Shown here in pieces: positions 34,438 through 43,843 of a DNA stretch of 64,000 bases (its first letter is position 1; each line of letters starts with the position of its first letter). The stretch comes from Paramicrobacterium agarici. GTDB taxonomy: Bacteria > Actinomycetota > Actinomycetes > Actinomycetales > Microbacteriaceae. The stretch is taken from the NCBI RefSeq assembly GCF_002563955.1, contig NZ_PDJE01000001.1, positions 186,001-250,000 on the forward strand. The letters are read 5' to 3'. The position numbers and the translations under genes are program-made. Below the pieces are notes generated by a model that made no database searches, was not told the origin of the DNA, and was given only the letters and a program-made list of their open reading frames with translations.

Positions 34438-36074
34438 AAGCCATGTTCCGCTCGCTGTCGAGCTTCAACTACCGCATCTGGTTCATCGGAGCCCTCGTGT
34501 CGAACATCGGCGCGTGGATGCAGGCGACGACGCAGGACTGGGTCGTTCTCGTCGATCTGACCGACAACGATGCCCTCGCGGTGGGAACGACAATGGCTCT
34601 GCAGTTCGGACCTCAGCTGCTGATGGTGCCGATCTCGGGATATATCGCCGACCACTTCGACAGGCGCAAGATCCTTATGTGCACCCAATCGGCGCTCATG
34701 CTGCTCGCGGCGGGCCTCGGCATCCTTCTGCTCACCGGGGTGGCGGAGCTGTGGCATGTGTTCGTCTTCGCGTTCACGCTCGGCGTCGTCAACGCGATCG
34801 ACACTCCAGCGCGGCAGGTGTTCGTGTCCGACCTGGTCGGTCAAGAGAACATGGCGAACGCGGTGTCGCTCAACTCGGCATCCTTCAACACAGCGCGCCT
34901 CATCGGACCGGCGGTCGCCGGCATCCTGATCGCACTCGTCGGCTCGGGCTGGGTCTTCATGATCAACGCCGTGTCGTTTCTCGCGGTGCTCACCGTGCTC
35001 ATCAGCCTGCGCGTCAGCGAACTGCACCGCAGCCCGCGCGCGACGGGGAGCCCCATTAAGAACATCGTCGAGGGCTTCTTGTATGTGAGAGCTCGCCCCG
35101 ACCTGACGGTAATCTTCGTGATCGTGTTCATCATGGGCGCGTTCGGCATGAACTTTCCCATCGTCGCCTCGACGATGGCCGTCGAGTTCGGGCGCGGCGC
35201 GAGCGAGTACGGTGCGCTGTCATCGATCCTCGCGATCGGGTCGCTCACGGGAGCGCTGCTCGCGGCACGCCGCGCGAGACCGCAGATGCGCATCGTCATC
35301 GTGGCGGCGGGGCTGTTTGGCACAGCATCCACCGTCTCGGGCATTATGCCCACCTACATATCGTTCGCGATCTCAATGATTCTCGTGGGCTTCTCGACCG
35401 TGACGCTGCTGACCACGGCGAACAGCTACGTGCAAACGACGTCGGACCCGATCATTCGTGGGCGGGTCATGGCGTTGTATGCGGCGATTCTGATGGGCTC
35501 GACGCCCGTGGGCTCGCCGATCGTCGGTTGGGTGGCGAACGCGTTCGGTGCGCGGTGGACGCTCGGGGTCGGCGCCATGGCGGGGTTTGCCGCGTGCGCC
35601 GTCGGGCTCGGATGGCTGATCGTCTCGCGCAAGCTGCGGCTTCACCGCGACCCGGAGTCTCGCTGGCGACTCGTCGTCACGCACTTCGGCAAGCCCATGC
35701 CTGGCGCCGCGCCATCGAGCTTGGGCCGCATGGGCCTCACCACGCCGATTCAGGTTGTGCACGGCGAAAACGGCGAGCGCGAGTACCTCGACGTGCACGG
35801 CAAGGCGTTCGTGCCCGCGAGTACGTCAGAACCGGATGCTGCGCCGCGACGCCCTGACACCAAGCCGTTGCCGGTGCCCGACGACGCGCGCTCCGAGACG
35901 GCGACGAACGACGATGCTGGCTCCCGCGAACCGTGCGCTGAGACCGCGAGCGTCGGTCTCCCGCAGTCGGCGCCGCAGGCCGTTCCGTTCATTGAGCCCG
36001 AGACGCTGACGGGGCAGATTCGAGTGCAGTACCTCGACGATGATGGCGAAGACCGCACAGCGCCGCGCCCCTGA
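34434..36074 (+). CDS. MFS exporter with long hydrophilic C-terminal tail
   Basis: A 546-aa major facilitator of the EntS-like/MFS_3 group. About ten to twelve membrane segments occupy residues 10-400. The motif between helices 2 and 3 is GYIADHFDRRKIL, and AIDTPARQVFVSDLV is typical of the group. The last ~140 residues are hydrophilic, with a Pro-rich stretch and an acidic end (QVQYLDDDGED-like). GTG start overlaps the MarR stop. It lies directly before a type III polyketide synthase and may export its product; this is inferred from position. Confidence 0.82.
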   Translation: MKAMFRSLSSFNYRIWFIGALVSNIGAWMQATTQDWVVLVDLTDNDALAVGTTMALQFGPQLLMVPISGYIADHFDRRKILMCTQSALMLLAAGLGILLLTGVAELWHVFVFAFTLGVVNAIDTPARQVFVSDLVGQENMANAVSLNSASFNTARLIGPAVAGILIALVGSGWVFMINAVSFLAVLTVLISLRVSELHRSPRATGSPIKNIVEGFLYVRARPDLTVIFVIVFIMGAFGMNFPIVASTMAVEFGRGASEYGALSSILAIGSLTGALLAARRARPQMRIVIVAAGLFGTASTVSGIMPTYISFAISMILVGFSTVTLLTTANSYVQTTSDPIIRGRVMALYAAILMGSTPVGSPIVGWVANAFGARWTLGVGAMAGFAACAVGLGWLIVSRKLRLHRDPESRWRLVVTHFGKPMPGAAPSSLGRMGLTTPIQVVHGENGEREYLDVHGKAFVPASTSEPDAAPRRPDTKPLPVPDDARSETATNDDAGSREPCAETASVGLPQSAPQAVPFIEPETLTGQIRVQYLDDDGEDRTAPRP

Positions 36075-36139
36075 TACAGGCAGTCCGGGTGCAGATCAAT
36101 GCCCTAGCCGCACTCATTCGCCCCTGCCTACCATCGACT

Positions 36140-37216
36140 ATGACCATCTCGATTGCCTCGCTGGCCACGCGCACTCCCGACACCGTCCTGCACCAGCCGA
36201 CCGTTCGAGACGTCTTCGCCTCGCAGCCCGATGTCAGCAGGCTCGCCCAGCGTCTGATCTCGACGAGCTTCGATCAATCGGGCATCGAGACGCGTCGCTC
36301 GGCGATCGTGGAGTTCGACGAGTCGCTTGATGTCGAGCATCCGGTCTTCTACGATCGCGAAGCGGGGCTGCTGCTCTCGCCTGGCACCGAGGCGCGCAAC
36401 GACCTGTATACCGAGGCCGCGGGAAAGCTTTTCGTCGATACCGCGCGCGACGCCACAGCAAACCTCGACACCGACACGATCACGCACGTCATCACGGTGT
36501 CGTGCACGGGGTTCTTCGCGCCAGGACCTGACTACCTGATCGCCCGCGAGCTCGGCCTCCGACCGAACGTGCAGCGCTACAACCTCGGGTTCATGGGATG
36601 CTACGCGTCAATGCCCGCGCTTCGGCTCGCTCAGCAGCTGTGCGCCGCCGACCCCGACGCCGTCGTGCTCGTCGTGAGCGTCGAGCTCTGCACGCTGCAC
36701 GTGCGCGCGTCGAACGACCCCGACCAGATCATCGCGTCGTCGCTCTTCGCCGACGGCGCGGCGGCCGCGGTCGTGCACACCGGGTCGGGACTCGCGAGCC
36801 TCGATGCGTTCGACACGCGCGTGACGCCGACCGGCGAAGAGGCCATGGCCTGGACCATCGGAGACGAGGGCTTTCTCATGGTGCTGTCGAGTTACGTGCC
36901 GCATATCATCGGCGAACACATCACGGGCGCTCTCGACGGGCTCATCGACGACACGACGCCTCGCGACATCACACACTGGGCGCTGCATCCCGGTGGCCGC
37001 AGCATCGTCGACCGTGTCGAGGCCGCGCTTGAGCTCGACCCGGCCCAGCTTTCGGCGTCGCGCGCCGTGCTGCGCGAGTTCGGCAACATGAGCAGTGCGA
37101 CCGTGCTGTTCGTGCTCGAGCGCATTCTCGCCGACGCCGAGGCCGGCGACAGCGTATGCGCCCTCGCGTTCGGGCCGGGACTCACGGTGGAATCCGCGCT
37201 GCTCACGGTGCAGTGA
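36140..37216 (+). CDS. Type III polyketide synthase (chalcone/alkylresorcinol synthase family)
   Basis: A 358-aa enzyme of normal type III PKS length. The catalytic triad is visible: Cys154 in GFMGCYASMPAL, His283 in ALHPGGRSIVD and Asn316 in EFGNMSSATVLFVL. These enzymes extend an acyl-CoA starter with malonyl units and cyclise it to resorcinols, pyrones or phloroglucinols. The start at 36140 has a TACCAT box 5 nt upstream. Its stop overlaps the methyltransferase start (TGATG), and a monooxygenase follows, as in the Streptomyces srsABC phenolic-lipid operon. The product cannot be predicted precisely. Confidence 0.9.
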   Translation: MTISIASLATRTPDTVLHQPTVRDVFASQPDVSRLAQRLISTSFDQSGIETRRSAIVEFDESLDVEHPVFYDREAGLLLSPGTEARNDLYTEAAGKLFVDTARDATANLDTDTITHVITVSCTGFFAPGPDYLIARELGLRPNVQRYNLGFMGCYASMPALRLAQQLCAADPDAVVLVVSVELCTLHVRASNDPDQIIASSLFADGAAAAVVHTGSGLASLDAFDTRVTPTGEEAMAWTIGDEGFLMVLSSYVPHIIGEHITGALDGLIDDTTPRDITHWALHPGGRSIVDRVEAALELDPAQLSASRAVLREFGNMSSATVLFVLERILADAEAGDSVCALAFGPGLTVESALLTVQ

Positions 37217-37911
37217 TGGTGGAGCTTGACCGCCGCGATTCTGCCTTGCGCGAGCGCATGGACGACCCCGATTGCGACCCCGCGAGACTGCGGCGCACCT
37301 ACCGCCGCTTCGACATCGTCAATCGCCTCGTCGCGGGGTGGCGACACACGTATATCGAGCGCCTGCGTCCGCGCCTCGCGGCGTCGAGCAACGCTCGGCT
37401 GCTCGATGTGGGCTGCGGTGCTGGCGACGTCACGCGCGCGATCGAGCGCTGGGCACGGCGTGACGGATTGTCGCTCGAGGTCACCGGAGTCGATCCCGAT
37501 CCTGTGGCGATCAAGTCGGCAGAGGATGCTGCAGGGCGACACCGCTCTCACGCGCGATTTCTCCGCACGCGCGCCGCTGACCTCGACGAGCAGTTCGACG
37601 TGGTCATCTCGAACCACGTTCTGCACCACATCGCTGATCTGCCCGGCTTTCTCGACGAGACACTCGGATGCTGCGCGCGCGACGGCCTCGTCGTTCACAG
37701 CGATATCGAGCGATCACGCTTCGCCTACCTCGGGTTCAGCGCCCTCGCGGCGCCCCTGACGCCCGGCACGTTCATTCGCGAAGACGGGCTACTGTCGATC
37801 CGACGCAGCTATACAGCGCCCGAGCTTCGAGCAGCATCGCCCGAGGGGTGGCTCGTCGACAGCCAGGCTCCGAGCCGGCTGCTGCTGCACCGGGAGGCGC
37901 ACAGTGCCTGA
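37216..37911 (+). CDS. Class I SAM-dependent methyltransferase of the polyketide cluster
   Basis: A 231-aa enzyme. The SAM-binding motif I is LLDVGCGAGDVTRAIE near residue 72, motif II GVDPDPVAIKSA, and FDVVISNHVLHHI the post-motif region. It starts by overlapping the polyketide synthase stop by 1 nt and ends by overlapping the monooxygenase start by 8 nt. It probably O- or C-methylates the polyketide. This differs from srsB, which encodes a membrane ICMT-type methyltransferase, so the tailoring step is likely different. Confidence 0.85.
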   Translation: MVELDRRDSALRERMDDPDCDPARLRRTYRRFDIVNRLVAGWRHTYIERLRPRLAASSNARLLDVGCGAGDVTRAIERWARRDGLSLEVTGVDPDPVAIKSAEDAAGRHRSHARFLRTRAADLDEQFDVVISNHVLHHIADLPGFLDETLGCCARDGLVVHSDIERSRFAYLGFSALAAPLTPGTFIREDGLLSIRRSYTAPELRAASPEGWLVDSQAPSRLLLHREAHSA

Positions 37912-38962
37912 CGTCGTCGTCGTGGGCGCCGGACCGGTCGGAACACTCATCGCCGCGCTTCTGCAGCGCCGCGGCATCGAGACGGCAGTGTACGAGCGCC
38001 GCACAGCCATCTCGACACGGCCGCGCGCCGTCGGCATCCATCCGCCAGCCGTGGCCGCCCTGCGGCAGCTCGGACTTGAACTCCACGGCGCACGGCAGAT
38101 CACCCGCGGTGAAGCGCGCGACCGTGCCAGCATCCTGGGCGCAATGCACTTCGACCCACCGGTCCTCACGCTTCCGCAACACACCCTTCAGGCCGAGCTC
38201 GATGCACACGTGCGCCACCTGCGGCGCGGTGCTCCGGTGCTCACGGTCGAGACCGGCTCACATGCCGCTCGGGTCATTCTTGCCGGCGGGTCCGTCGGCG
38301 CGCGGCTCGTGATCGCGGCAGACGGCGTCGGCAGCAGCATCCGCTCAAGCCTCGGTGTCACGTGGCATCGCCGGCCCGGTCACGGGCGCTACCTCATGGC
38401 TGACATCGACGATGACGGAGGCCTCGGCGATGCGGCTGCGCTCTGGTTCGCCCGCGGAGGCGTCGTTGAGTCGTTTCCCCTGCCCGCATCACGCAGACGC
38501 TGGGTCGCGAGAGCGGCTACGGGCAGCGATCTCGCTCGCTGTGTCGCCGAGCGCACCGGGATTTCGCTCCCCTCCGCGACGGCAGAGGCGACGAGCATCT
38601 TCGTCGCCTCCCAGCACATCGCCGAGCGGTGGGTCCACGACCGCGTCGTGCTCCTCGGCGATGCCGCGCACGAGCTCAGTCCGATCGGCGGGCAGGGCAT
38701 GAACCTGGGAATCCTGGATGCTGTCGCACTCGCCCCGTGCGTGGAGCGCGCGCTGGACGGCGATGCCGATGCGCTCACTCGGTGGGAGAGCGAACGCCGG
38801 CCGTCGGCGCGGCGAGCAGTGGCGCAAGCCGCCTTCAACATGAGTGTCGGCGTGCCGGTCCCCGGAACGCTTCAGCCCGTCAAGAATCTCCTCGTGCGCG
38901 GTCTCGCCCGTGGCCCGGCGGCGCGCATGCTCGCGCGCGCCTTCACGATGCAGCAGCTGTAA
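37904..38962 (+). CDS. FAD-dependent monooxygenase of the polyketide cluster
   Basis: A 352-aa group A flavoprotein hydroxylase with a GTG start. The FAD motif is VVVGAGPVGTLIAALLQRRG at the N-terminus, a DG motif appears as VIAADGVGSSIR, and the second FAD motif reads GDAAHELSPIGGQGMNLGI. Such enzymes hydroxylate phenolic rings with NAD(P)H and oxygen, often making quinones. Its tight overlap with the methyltransferase places it as the last tailoring enzyme of the polyketide operon. It is convergent with the LacI gene after a 99-nt gap. Confidence 0.85.
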   Translation: MPDVVVVGAGPVGTLIAALLQRRGIETAVYERRTAISTRPRAVGIHPPAVAALRQLGLELHGARQITRGEARDRASILGAMHFDPPVLTLPQHTLQAELDAHVRHLRRGAPVLTVETGSHAARVILAGGSVGARLVIAADGVGSSIRSSLGVTWHRRPGHGRYLMADIDDDGGLGDAAALWFARGGVVESFPLPASRRRWVARAATGSDLARCVAERTGISLPSATAEATSIFVASQHIAERWVHDRVVLLGDAAHELSPIGGQGMNLGILDAVALAPCVERALDGDADALTRWESERRPSARRAVAQAAFNMSVGVPVPGTLQPVKNLLVRGLARGPAARMLARAFTMQQL

Positions 38963-39061
38963 CGCACGCGTGGTCGAGGCGGATCACACAGCTCATGACG
39001 CCGAGCAGCTGCGCATCGACCGAGGTCAAGGCCCTCTCGCCGACGGCGAATCACCCGCCGG

Positions 39062-40069
39062 TTACGTCGACGTCGAGTCGCGCACGACGAGCTCAGGCTG
39101 AAACACGTACTGCTCGTGCCGAAAGTCCTGTCCCTCGGCGTTCTCGCGCAGCAGCAGGTCCACTGCCGTGTGCCCGATCTCGTGGCTCGGCTGACGGATT
39201 GACGACAGCGGCACGACCGATGCCCGCGTAAAGTCGATGTCGTCGTACCCGATCAGAGCAACGTCGTCGGGGACTCGGATGCTGCCGAGCATCGCGAATG
39301 CCTGCAAGACGCCCATCGCCAGCAGATCGTTCGCAGCAAAGACGGCATCCGGGCGATTCGACGCGGGTCGAGAACACAACCGCTCACCTGCAGCGCGTCC
39401 CTGGAGCACCGACAGTGAGTCCTGCAGAATCACCTCGAGTGTCGCGTCGGAAACGTCGGCGACAGCCCTCTGCGCTCCTTCGAGGCGATCGGCCACCTGG
39501 CGAATTCGCGCGGGTCCTCCGACGAACACGATGCGGCGTCGTCCGATGTCGAGCAGGTGCTTCACGGCCATGTAGCCGCCGGCCACGTCGTCGACCGCGA
39601 CAGACGAGAAGTCGTCGCTGTCGGTCTGCCTGTCGACAAGTACGGTCGGTGTCCCCTGCCGCCGTAGCGATTCGAGTCTCTCGGGCCGAGCCCCGACGGG
39701 GGTCAGCAGGATGCCGAAGACACGCTGCTCCGCGAAGAGATCGAGGTGAGCGGCTTCGCGGTCGGCGTCTTCGTCGCTGTTCGCGAGCAGCACGGACAGG
39801 CTCGCATCGCGTGCGCGGTCCTCGGCGCCGCGCGCAATGTCGGTGAAGAATGGGTTGCCGATGTCGAGCACCGACAGGCCGATGCTGCGACTGCGACCGG
39901 CGCGAAGCTGACGCGCGGCATCGTTGCGCACGAAGCCCAGATCCGCGATGGCCGCGGCCACGCGTTCGACGGTTGTGGGTGACACGCGTTCTGGGCGATT
40001 GAGCACGTTCGACACGGTCCCGACCGATACGCCCGCCCTGTCGGCGACGTCTCGAACACTGGCGGCCAT
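39062..40069 (-). CDS. LacI-family regulator of the rhamnose operon
   Basis: A 335-aa repressor starting at the ATG at 40069, preceded by GGGAGGT. The helix-turn-helix is SVRDVADRAGVSVGTVSNVL and the hinge NDAARQLRAGRSRSIG; the effector domain contains FAANDLLAMGVLQAF and DVALIGYDDIDF. It is divergent from the rhamnose transport and catabolic operon. Two TGAAWCG-type inverted repeats lie in the shared 156-bp region, one near each gene. L-rhamnose or rhamnulose is the likely inducer. Confidence 0.85.
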   Translation of the reverse strand: MAASVRDVADRAGVSVGTVSNVLNRPERVSPTTVERVAAAIADLGFVRNDAARQLRAGRSRSIGLSVLDIGNPFFTDIARGAEDRARDASLSVLLANSDEDADREAAHLDLFAEQRVFGILLTPVGARPERLESLRRQGTPTVLVDRQTDSDDFSSVAVDDVAGGYMAVKHLLDIGRRRIVFVGGPARIRQVADRLEGAQRAVADVSDATLEVILQDSLSVLQGRAAGERLCSRPASNRPDAVFAANDLLAMGVLQAFAMLGSIRVPDDVALIGYDDIDFTRASVVPLSSIRQPSHEIGHTAVDLLLRENAEGQDFRHEQYVFQPELVVRDSTST

Positions 40070-40112
40070 TCCACCTCCCGAAAGCGACTGAGGGTCAGCA
40101 TACACTGCGGCA

Positions 40113-40124
40113 TGAATCGTCTCA
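40113..40124. promoter_or_regulatory. Rhamnose LacI operator, upstream site
   Basis: TGAATCGTCTCA, an imperfect palindrome one base away from the consensus of the site at 40190. It lies 44 bp upstream of the regulator start, where it could mediate autorepression or looping with the second site (77 bp apart, about seven turns). Confidence 0.65.
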
Positions 40125-40148
40125 GCCAATCGACGTTCACCCGGGCAC

Positions 40149-40178
40149 TTGACAGCGGAATGCTGGAAACCCTACTCT
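40149..40178 (+). promoter_or_regulatory. Promoter of the rhamnose operon
   Basis: TTGACA at 40149-40154, 18-bp spacer, TACTCT at 40173-40178. The second operator begins about 12 bp downstream of the -10 box, over the transcription start. Confidence 0.7.
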
Positions 40179-40189
40179 GATCCCACCCC

Positions 40190-40201
40190 TGAAACGATTC
40201 A
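40190..40201. promoter_or_regulatory. Rhamnose LacI operator, promoter-proximal site
   Basis: TGAAACGATTCA, a near-perfect 12-bp palindrome (TGAAWCGWTTCA), located between the -10 box and the ATG of the transporter ATPase gene. Confidence 0.75.
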
Positions 40202-40225
40202 TTTCCCATCCCAGGAGAACGATCG

Positions 40226-41740
40226 ATGACGATCCCTGCCCCTTCCCCGGTTCTCGAGTTGCGCGACGTGCGCAAGACCTTCGGGTCCGTCGTCGCTCTC
40301 GACTCCGGCAGCCTGACCGTGCTTCCCGGCTCCATCCACGCGCTTGTCGGCGAAAACGGCGCGGGAAAGTCGACGCTCGTCAAGGTGATCGCCGGTGTGC
40401 ACCGCCGTGATGCAGGAAGCGTCACTCTCGGGGGCGAGAACGTCGATTTCACCTCGACCGCCGAGGCCAAGAACGCGGGCGTCGCGGTCATCTACCAAGA
40501 GCCGACCCTCTTTCCCGATCTCTCGGTCGCCGAGAACGTCTTCATGGGCCGCCAGCCCGTGCGAGCGGGACGGGCCATCGACCGCAGCGTTATGAACGCC
40601 GAGACGACAAAGCTCTTTGAGCGCCTCGGCGTCTCGATCGATCCAACGCGCCCCGCACTCGGGCTCTCCATCGCCGACCAGCAGGTACTGGAGATCGCGA
40701 AGGCCATCTCGCTCGATGCCCGAGTGCTCGTCATGGATGAGCCGACAGCCGCGCTGAGCGGCGTCGAGGTCACACGCCTCTTCACGATCGCACGCGCGCT
40801 GCGCGATGAGGGCAGAGGAATCGTCTTCATCTCGCATCGGTTCGACGAGATCTTCGAGCTCTGCGACACCGTGACCGTCATGCGAGACGGCGCATACGTC
40901 TCGACGCACCGCGTCGACGACGTCACTCCCGCAGAGATCGTCACAAGCATGGTGGGCCGCGACGTCGACACGCTGTTCCCGAAAACCGAGGGAACCGAAG
41001 CAGGCAACGTCGTGCTCTCGGTCGACGGCCTCACCTCGCCTGGTGTCTTCTCCGACGTGAACTTCACCGTGAGGGAACGTGAGATCGTCGGACTCGCCGG
41101 GCTCGTCGGCGCGGGCCGCAGCGAGATCGCGCGAGCGGTCTTCGGCATCGACGGCTACAGCGCCGGCGTCGTGCGTATCGACGGCGCCACCCTCGCGAAG
41201 GGCAATCCACGCAAGGCGATCAAGGCGGGAATCGGCCTTGTCCCCGAGGATCGCCGGCAGCAGGGGCTCATCGTCGACATGTCGGTCGCTCGCAACATGA
41301 CACTCGTCATCCGCCGAGCCCTTGCGCGCTGGGGGCTCATGTCGAGCGGCCGTGAGTACGAACGCGCACGCGAAGGCGCCGCACGGCTGCGCGTGAAAGC
41401 GGGCGATCTCGACAGCGAGGCAGGAACGATGTCGGGCGGCAACCAGCAGAAGGTCGTTCTTGCGAAGTGGCTCGAGACGAAGCCTCGCCTGCTCATCGTC
41501 GATGAGCCGACGCGCGGTATCGACGTCGGAACGAAAGCCGAAGTGCATCGCCTGCTCGATGAGCTCGCTCAGCAGGGAATGGCCATCCTCATGATCTCGT
41601 CAGAGCTGCCCGAAGTTCTCGGCATGAGCGATCGCGTCCTCGTGGTTCGCGAAGGCCGCATCACGGCCGAGCTGAGCCGCAGCGAAGCCACGTCTGAAGC
41701 CGTCATGACCGCTGCGACCCGCACGGGAGAAGCCGCATGA
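40226..41740 (+). CDS. Rhamnose ABC transporter ATP-binding protein
   Basis: A 504-aa double ATPase of the CUT2 (RbsA/AraG-like) family. The first nucleotide-binding half has Walker A GENGAGKST, signature LSIADQQ and Walker B VLVMDEPTAAL. The second half has a degenerate Walker A (GLVGAGRSE), signature MSGGNQQK and LLIVDEPTRGID, as is usual for this family. It powers import by the two permeases that follow, each joined by a 4-nt overlap. AGGAGA precedes the ATG. The promoter and operator lie directly upstream. Confidence 0.92.
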   Translation: MTIPAPSPVLELRDVRKTFGSVVALDSGSLTVLPGSIHALVGENGAGKSTLVKVIAGVHRRDAGSVTLGGENVDFTSTAEAKNAGVAVIYQEPTLFPDLSVAENVFMGRQPVRAGRAIDRSVMNAETTKLFERLGVSIDPTRPALGLSIADQQVLEIAKAISLDARVLVMDEPTAALSGVEVTRLFTIARALRDEGRGIVFISHRFDEIFELCDTVTVMRDGAYVSTHRVDDVTPAEIVTSMVGRDVDTLFPKTEGTEAGNVVLSVDGLTSPGVFSDVNFTVREREIVGLAGLVGAGRSEIARAVFGIDGYSAGVVRIDGATLAKGNPRKAIKAGIGLVPEDRRQQGLIVDMSVARNMTLVIRRALARWGLMSSGREYERAREGAARLRVKAGDLDSEAGTMSGGNQQKVVLAKWLETKPRLLIVDEPTRGIDVGTKAEVHRLLDELAQQGMAILMISSELPEVLGMSDRVLVVREGRITAELSRSEATSEAVMTAATRTGEAA

Positions 41741-42765
41741 GCCCCGCTACCTCACGCTTGACCACGCTCCTCAAGCGGCGCGAGACCAGCGTCGCCCTCG
41801 CGGTGATCGTGGTGATCGTCATCGCAACCCTCTTCAACTCGAACTTCACGTTCGGCTCCGACGGGTTTCGCAATCTGCTTCTCACGCCGTCGATTCTCGT
41901 CTTGCTCGCGATCGCGCAGGCGGTCGTCGTCATCACGCGCAACATCGACCTGTCGGTGAGCGCGATCCTCGGACTCTCGGCGTACGCGACGGGCCGCATG
42001 TTCACCGATTGGCCTGGCGCCCCCACGATTCTCGTGATTCTGCTCGGCGTTCTGCTCGGCACCGCGCTCGGCATCATCAATGGGCTGCTCGTGAGCGTCG
42101 CCAAGGTTCCCGCCCTCGTCATCACGCTGGGCACCCTCTACATCTACCGCGGCATCGATATCGCCTGGGCCGGCTCCACGCGCATCAACGCCTCGGATCT
42201 GCCGCGCGACTTCACGTCGATCGGAACGGGCTCGCTCTTCGGCATCCCGTGGCTCACCGTCATCGCGCTCGTGGCGTTCGCCGTGCTCGCCTATTACCTC
42301 GGCTACTCGCGGTCCGGTCGCGACCTGTACGCCATTGGGTCGAATCCGGATGCCGCGAAGCTCTACGGTCTTCCCGTCGCTCGACGCGTCTTCAGCACCT
42401 TCGTCATCTCTGGCACGCTGTCCGGCGTCGCGGGCGTGATGTACGCCGCCCGCTACGCAACGGTGAGTGCGACCGCCGGCTCTGGAATGGAACTCGACTC
42501 CGTCGCCGCTGCCGTCATCGGCGGAGTCGCGATCTTCGGCGGCAGCGGAACCGTGCTCGGCGCTGCCCTGGGAGCCGTGCTGCTGTCGACGATCGACCGC
42601 GCGCTTCCGACCGTCGGCATTCAGGACTTCTGGCAGCAGGCCGTTGTCGGTGCGCTCATTATCGGTGCGATCGTTCTCGACCGCGTGCTGTACGTGCGCA
42701 ACCAGAAGGCACTCGCGCGAGAACGACAAACACCCTCCGGCGACCGCGAAGGAGCGCGCTCATGA
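41737..42765 (+). CDS. Rhamnose ABC transporter permease 1
   Basis: A 342-aa CUT2-type permease with eight to ten membrane segments. ARNIDLSVSAILGLSAYATG-like sequence (RNIDLSVSAILGLSAY) is the conserved cytoplasmic loop contacting the ATPase, and NPDAAKLYGLPVARRVF is the second family landmark. Overlaps the ATPase gene stop (ATGA). Rhamnose systems of the RhaTPQS kind carry two separate permeases as here, unlike ribose systems with one. Confidence 0.9.
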   Translation: MSPATSRLTTLLKRRETSVALAVIVVIVIATLFNSNFTFGSDGFRNLLLTPSILVLLAIAQAVVVITRNIDLSVSAILGLSAYATGRMFTDWPGAPTILVILLGVLLGTALGIINGLLVSVAKVPALVITLGTLYIYRGIDIAWAGSTRINASDLPRDFTSIGTGSLFGIPWLTVIALVAFAVLAYYLGYSRSGRDLYAIGSNPDAAKLYGLPVARRVFSTFVISGTLSGVAGVMYAARYATVSATAGSGMELDSVAAAVIGGVAIFGGSGTVLGAALGAVLLSTIDRALPTVGIQDFWQQAVVGALIIGAIVLDRVLYVRNQKALARERQTPSGDREGARS

Positions 42766-43802
42766 CGCGAACGCTTGAGAAGACGACGACGCCCGAGGCT
42801 CCCTCGCTCGCCCATCGGCTGCGAGCGCTGCTCTTCGGCCGGTCGGCGGCGATCATCGCTCTGCTGGTTGTCGTGTGGATCATCGCCTCGGTGAGCGTTG
42901 AGAACTTCAATACGCCGAACACGCTGTACTTTCTCATTCTCGATGTCTTTCCGGTGCTGCTCATCGCTCTGCCGATGACGTTCATCATCATCACGGGCGA
43001 GATCGACCTCTCCGTCGCCAGCATGGTCGGTCTGTCGAGTGTGACCATCGGTGCGCTCTTTCAGGCGGGAGTTCCTGTTCCCGTGGCAATCGTGATCGCC
43101 CTCATCGTCGGGCTGGCCGGAGGTGCGGTCAACGGGTTTCTCGTCACGACTATCGGATTGCCTTCGCTCGCGGTGACCATCGGATCGCTCGCACTGTACC
43201 GGGGGATCGCGGTCGGCATTCTCGGCACAACCGCGATCACAGGATTCCCCGAGATGTTCGGCGACCTCGTGAAAGACCGCCTTTTCGGGCGCGGAACGGC
43301 GATCCCCGGCATCCTCATTGTGTTCATCGTTCTCGCGATCATCGCGATCGTGCTCTTGCACGCCACGTCGATCGGCCGCAGCACGTACGCGATCGGGCTC
43401 AACAAAGAAGCATCGCTGTTCTCGGGAATCGATGCCGGTCGCCTCAAGTTCTGGTTCTTCGTCGCGAGCGGCGTCGTGTCGGCTCTCGCCGGGGCCTTCT
43501 GGACGCTGCGTTACGACTCGGCACGAGGAGACAATGCCATGGGCCTCGAGCTTGTCGTCGTGGCAGCGGTGCTGGTCGGAGGCGTCTCGATCTTCGGCGG
43601 GCGCGGATCGCTCGTCGGCGTCATCGCGGGCGTGCTCGTCATCGGAGCCCTACGCAGCGCGCTACGCCTGGCCGACGTCTCGTCAGACGTCATCAACGTC
43701 GCGACGGGTCTTCTGCTCGTCGTCTCGGTGATCGTTCCGTCGATCATCTCTGCTGTCACGGGCTTCGCCGAACGAAGACGCGCTGCCGCGGCGGCATCCT
43801 GA
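42762..43802 (+). CDS. Rhamnose ABC transporter permease 2
   Basis: A 346-aa CUT2-type permease starting at the ATG at 42762, which overlaps the previous stop by 4 nt. It shows the same landmarks as permease 1: TGEIDLSVASMVGLSS, LPSLAVTIGSLALYRGIAVG and GLNKEASLFSGIDAGRLKF. About ten membrane segments. It likely forms a heterodimer with permease 1. The C-terminal end is short and basic. A 41-nt gap with a Shine-Dalgarno sequence (AGAAAGAAGGA) separates it from the binding-protein gene. Confidence 0.9.
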   Translation: MTRTLEKTTTPEAPSLAHRLRALLFGRSAAIIALLVVVWIIASVSVENFNTPNTLYFLILDVFPVLLIALPMTFIIITGEIDLSVASMVGLSSVTIGALFQAGVPVPVAIVIALIVGLAGGAVNGFLVTTIGLPSLAVTIGSLALYRGIAVGILGTTAITGFPEMFGDLVKDRLFGRGTAIPGILIVFIVLAIIAIVLLHATSIGRSTYAIGLNKEASLFSGIDAGRLKFWFFVASGVVSALAGAFWTLRYDSARGDNAMGLELVVVAAVLVGGVSIFGGRGSLVGVIAGVLVIGALRSALRLADVSSDVINVATGLLLVVSVIVPSIISAVTGFAERRRAAAAAS

Positions 43803-43843
43803 CCCTGCTCCACCCCTACACACCACAGAAAGAAGGACGAACA

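Noticed and set aside
42009..42761. An upstream extension of the second rhamnose permease of about 250 residues
   Set aside because: It overlaps permease 1 out of frame; the ATG at 42762 with a 4-nt overlap and a normal family N-terminus is the true start.
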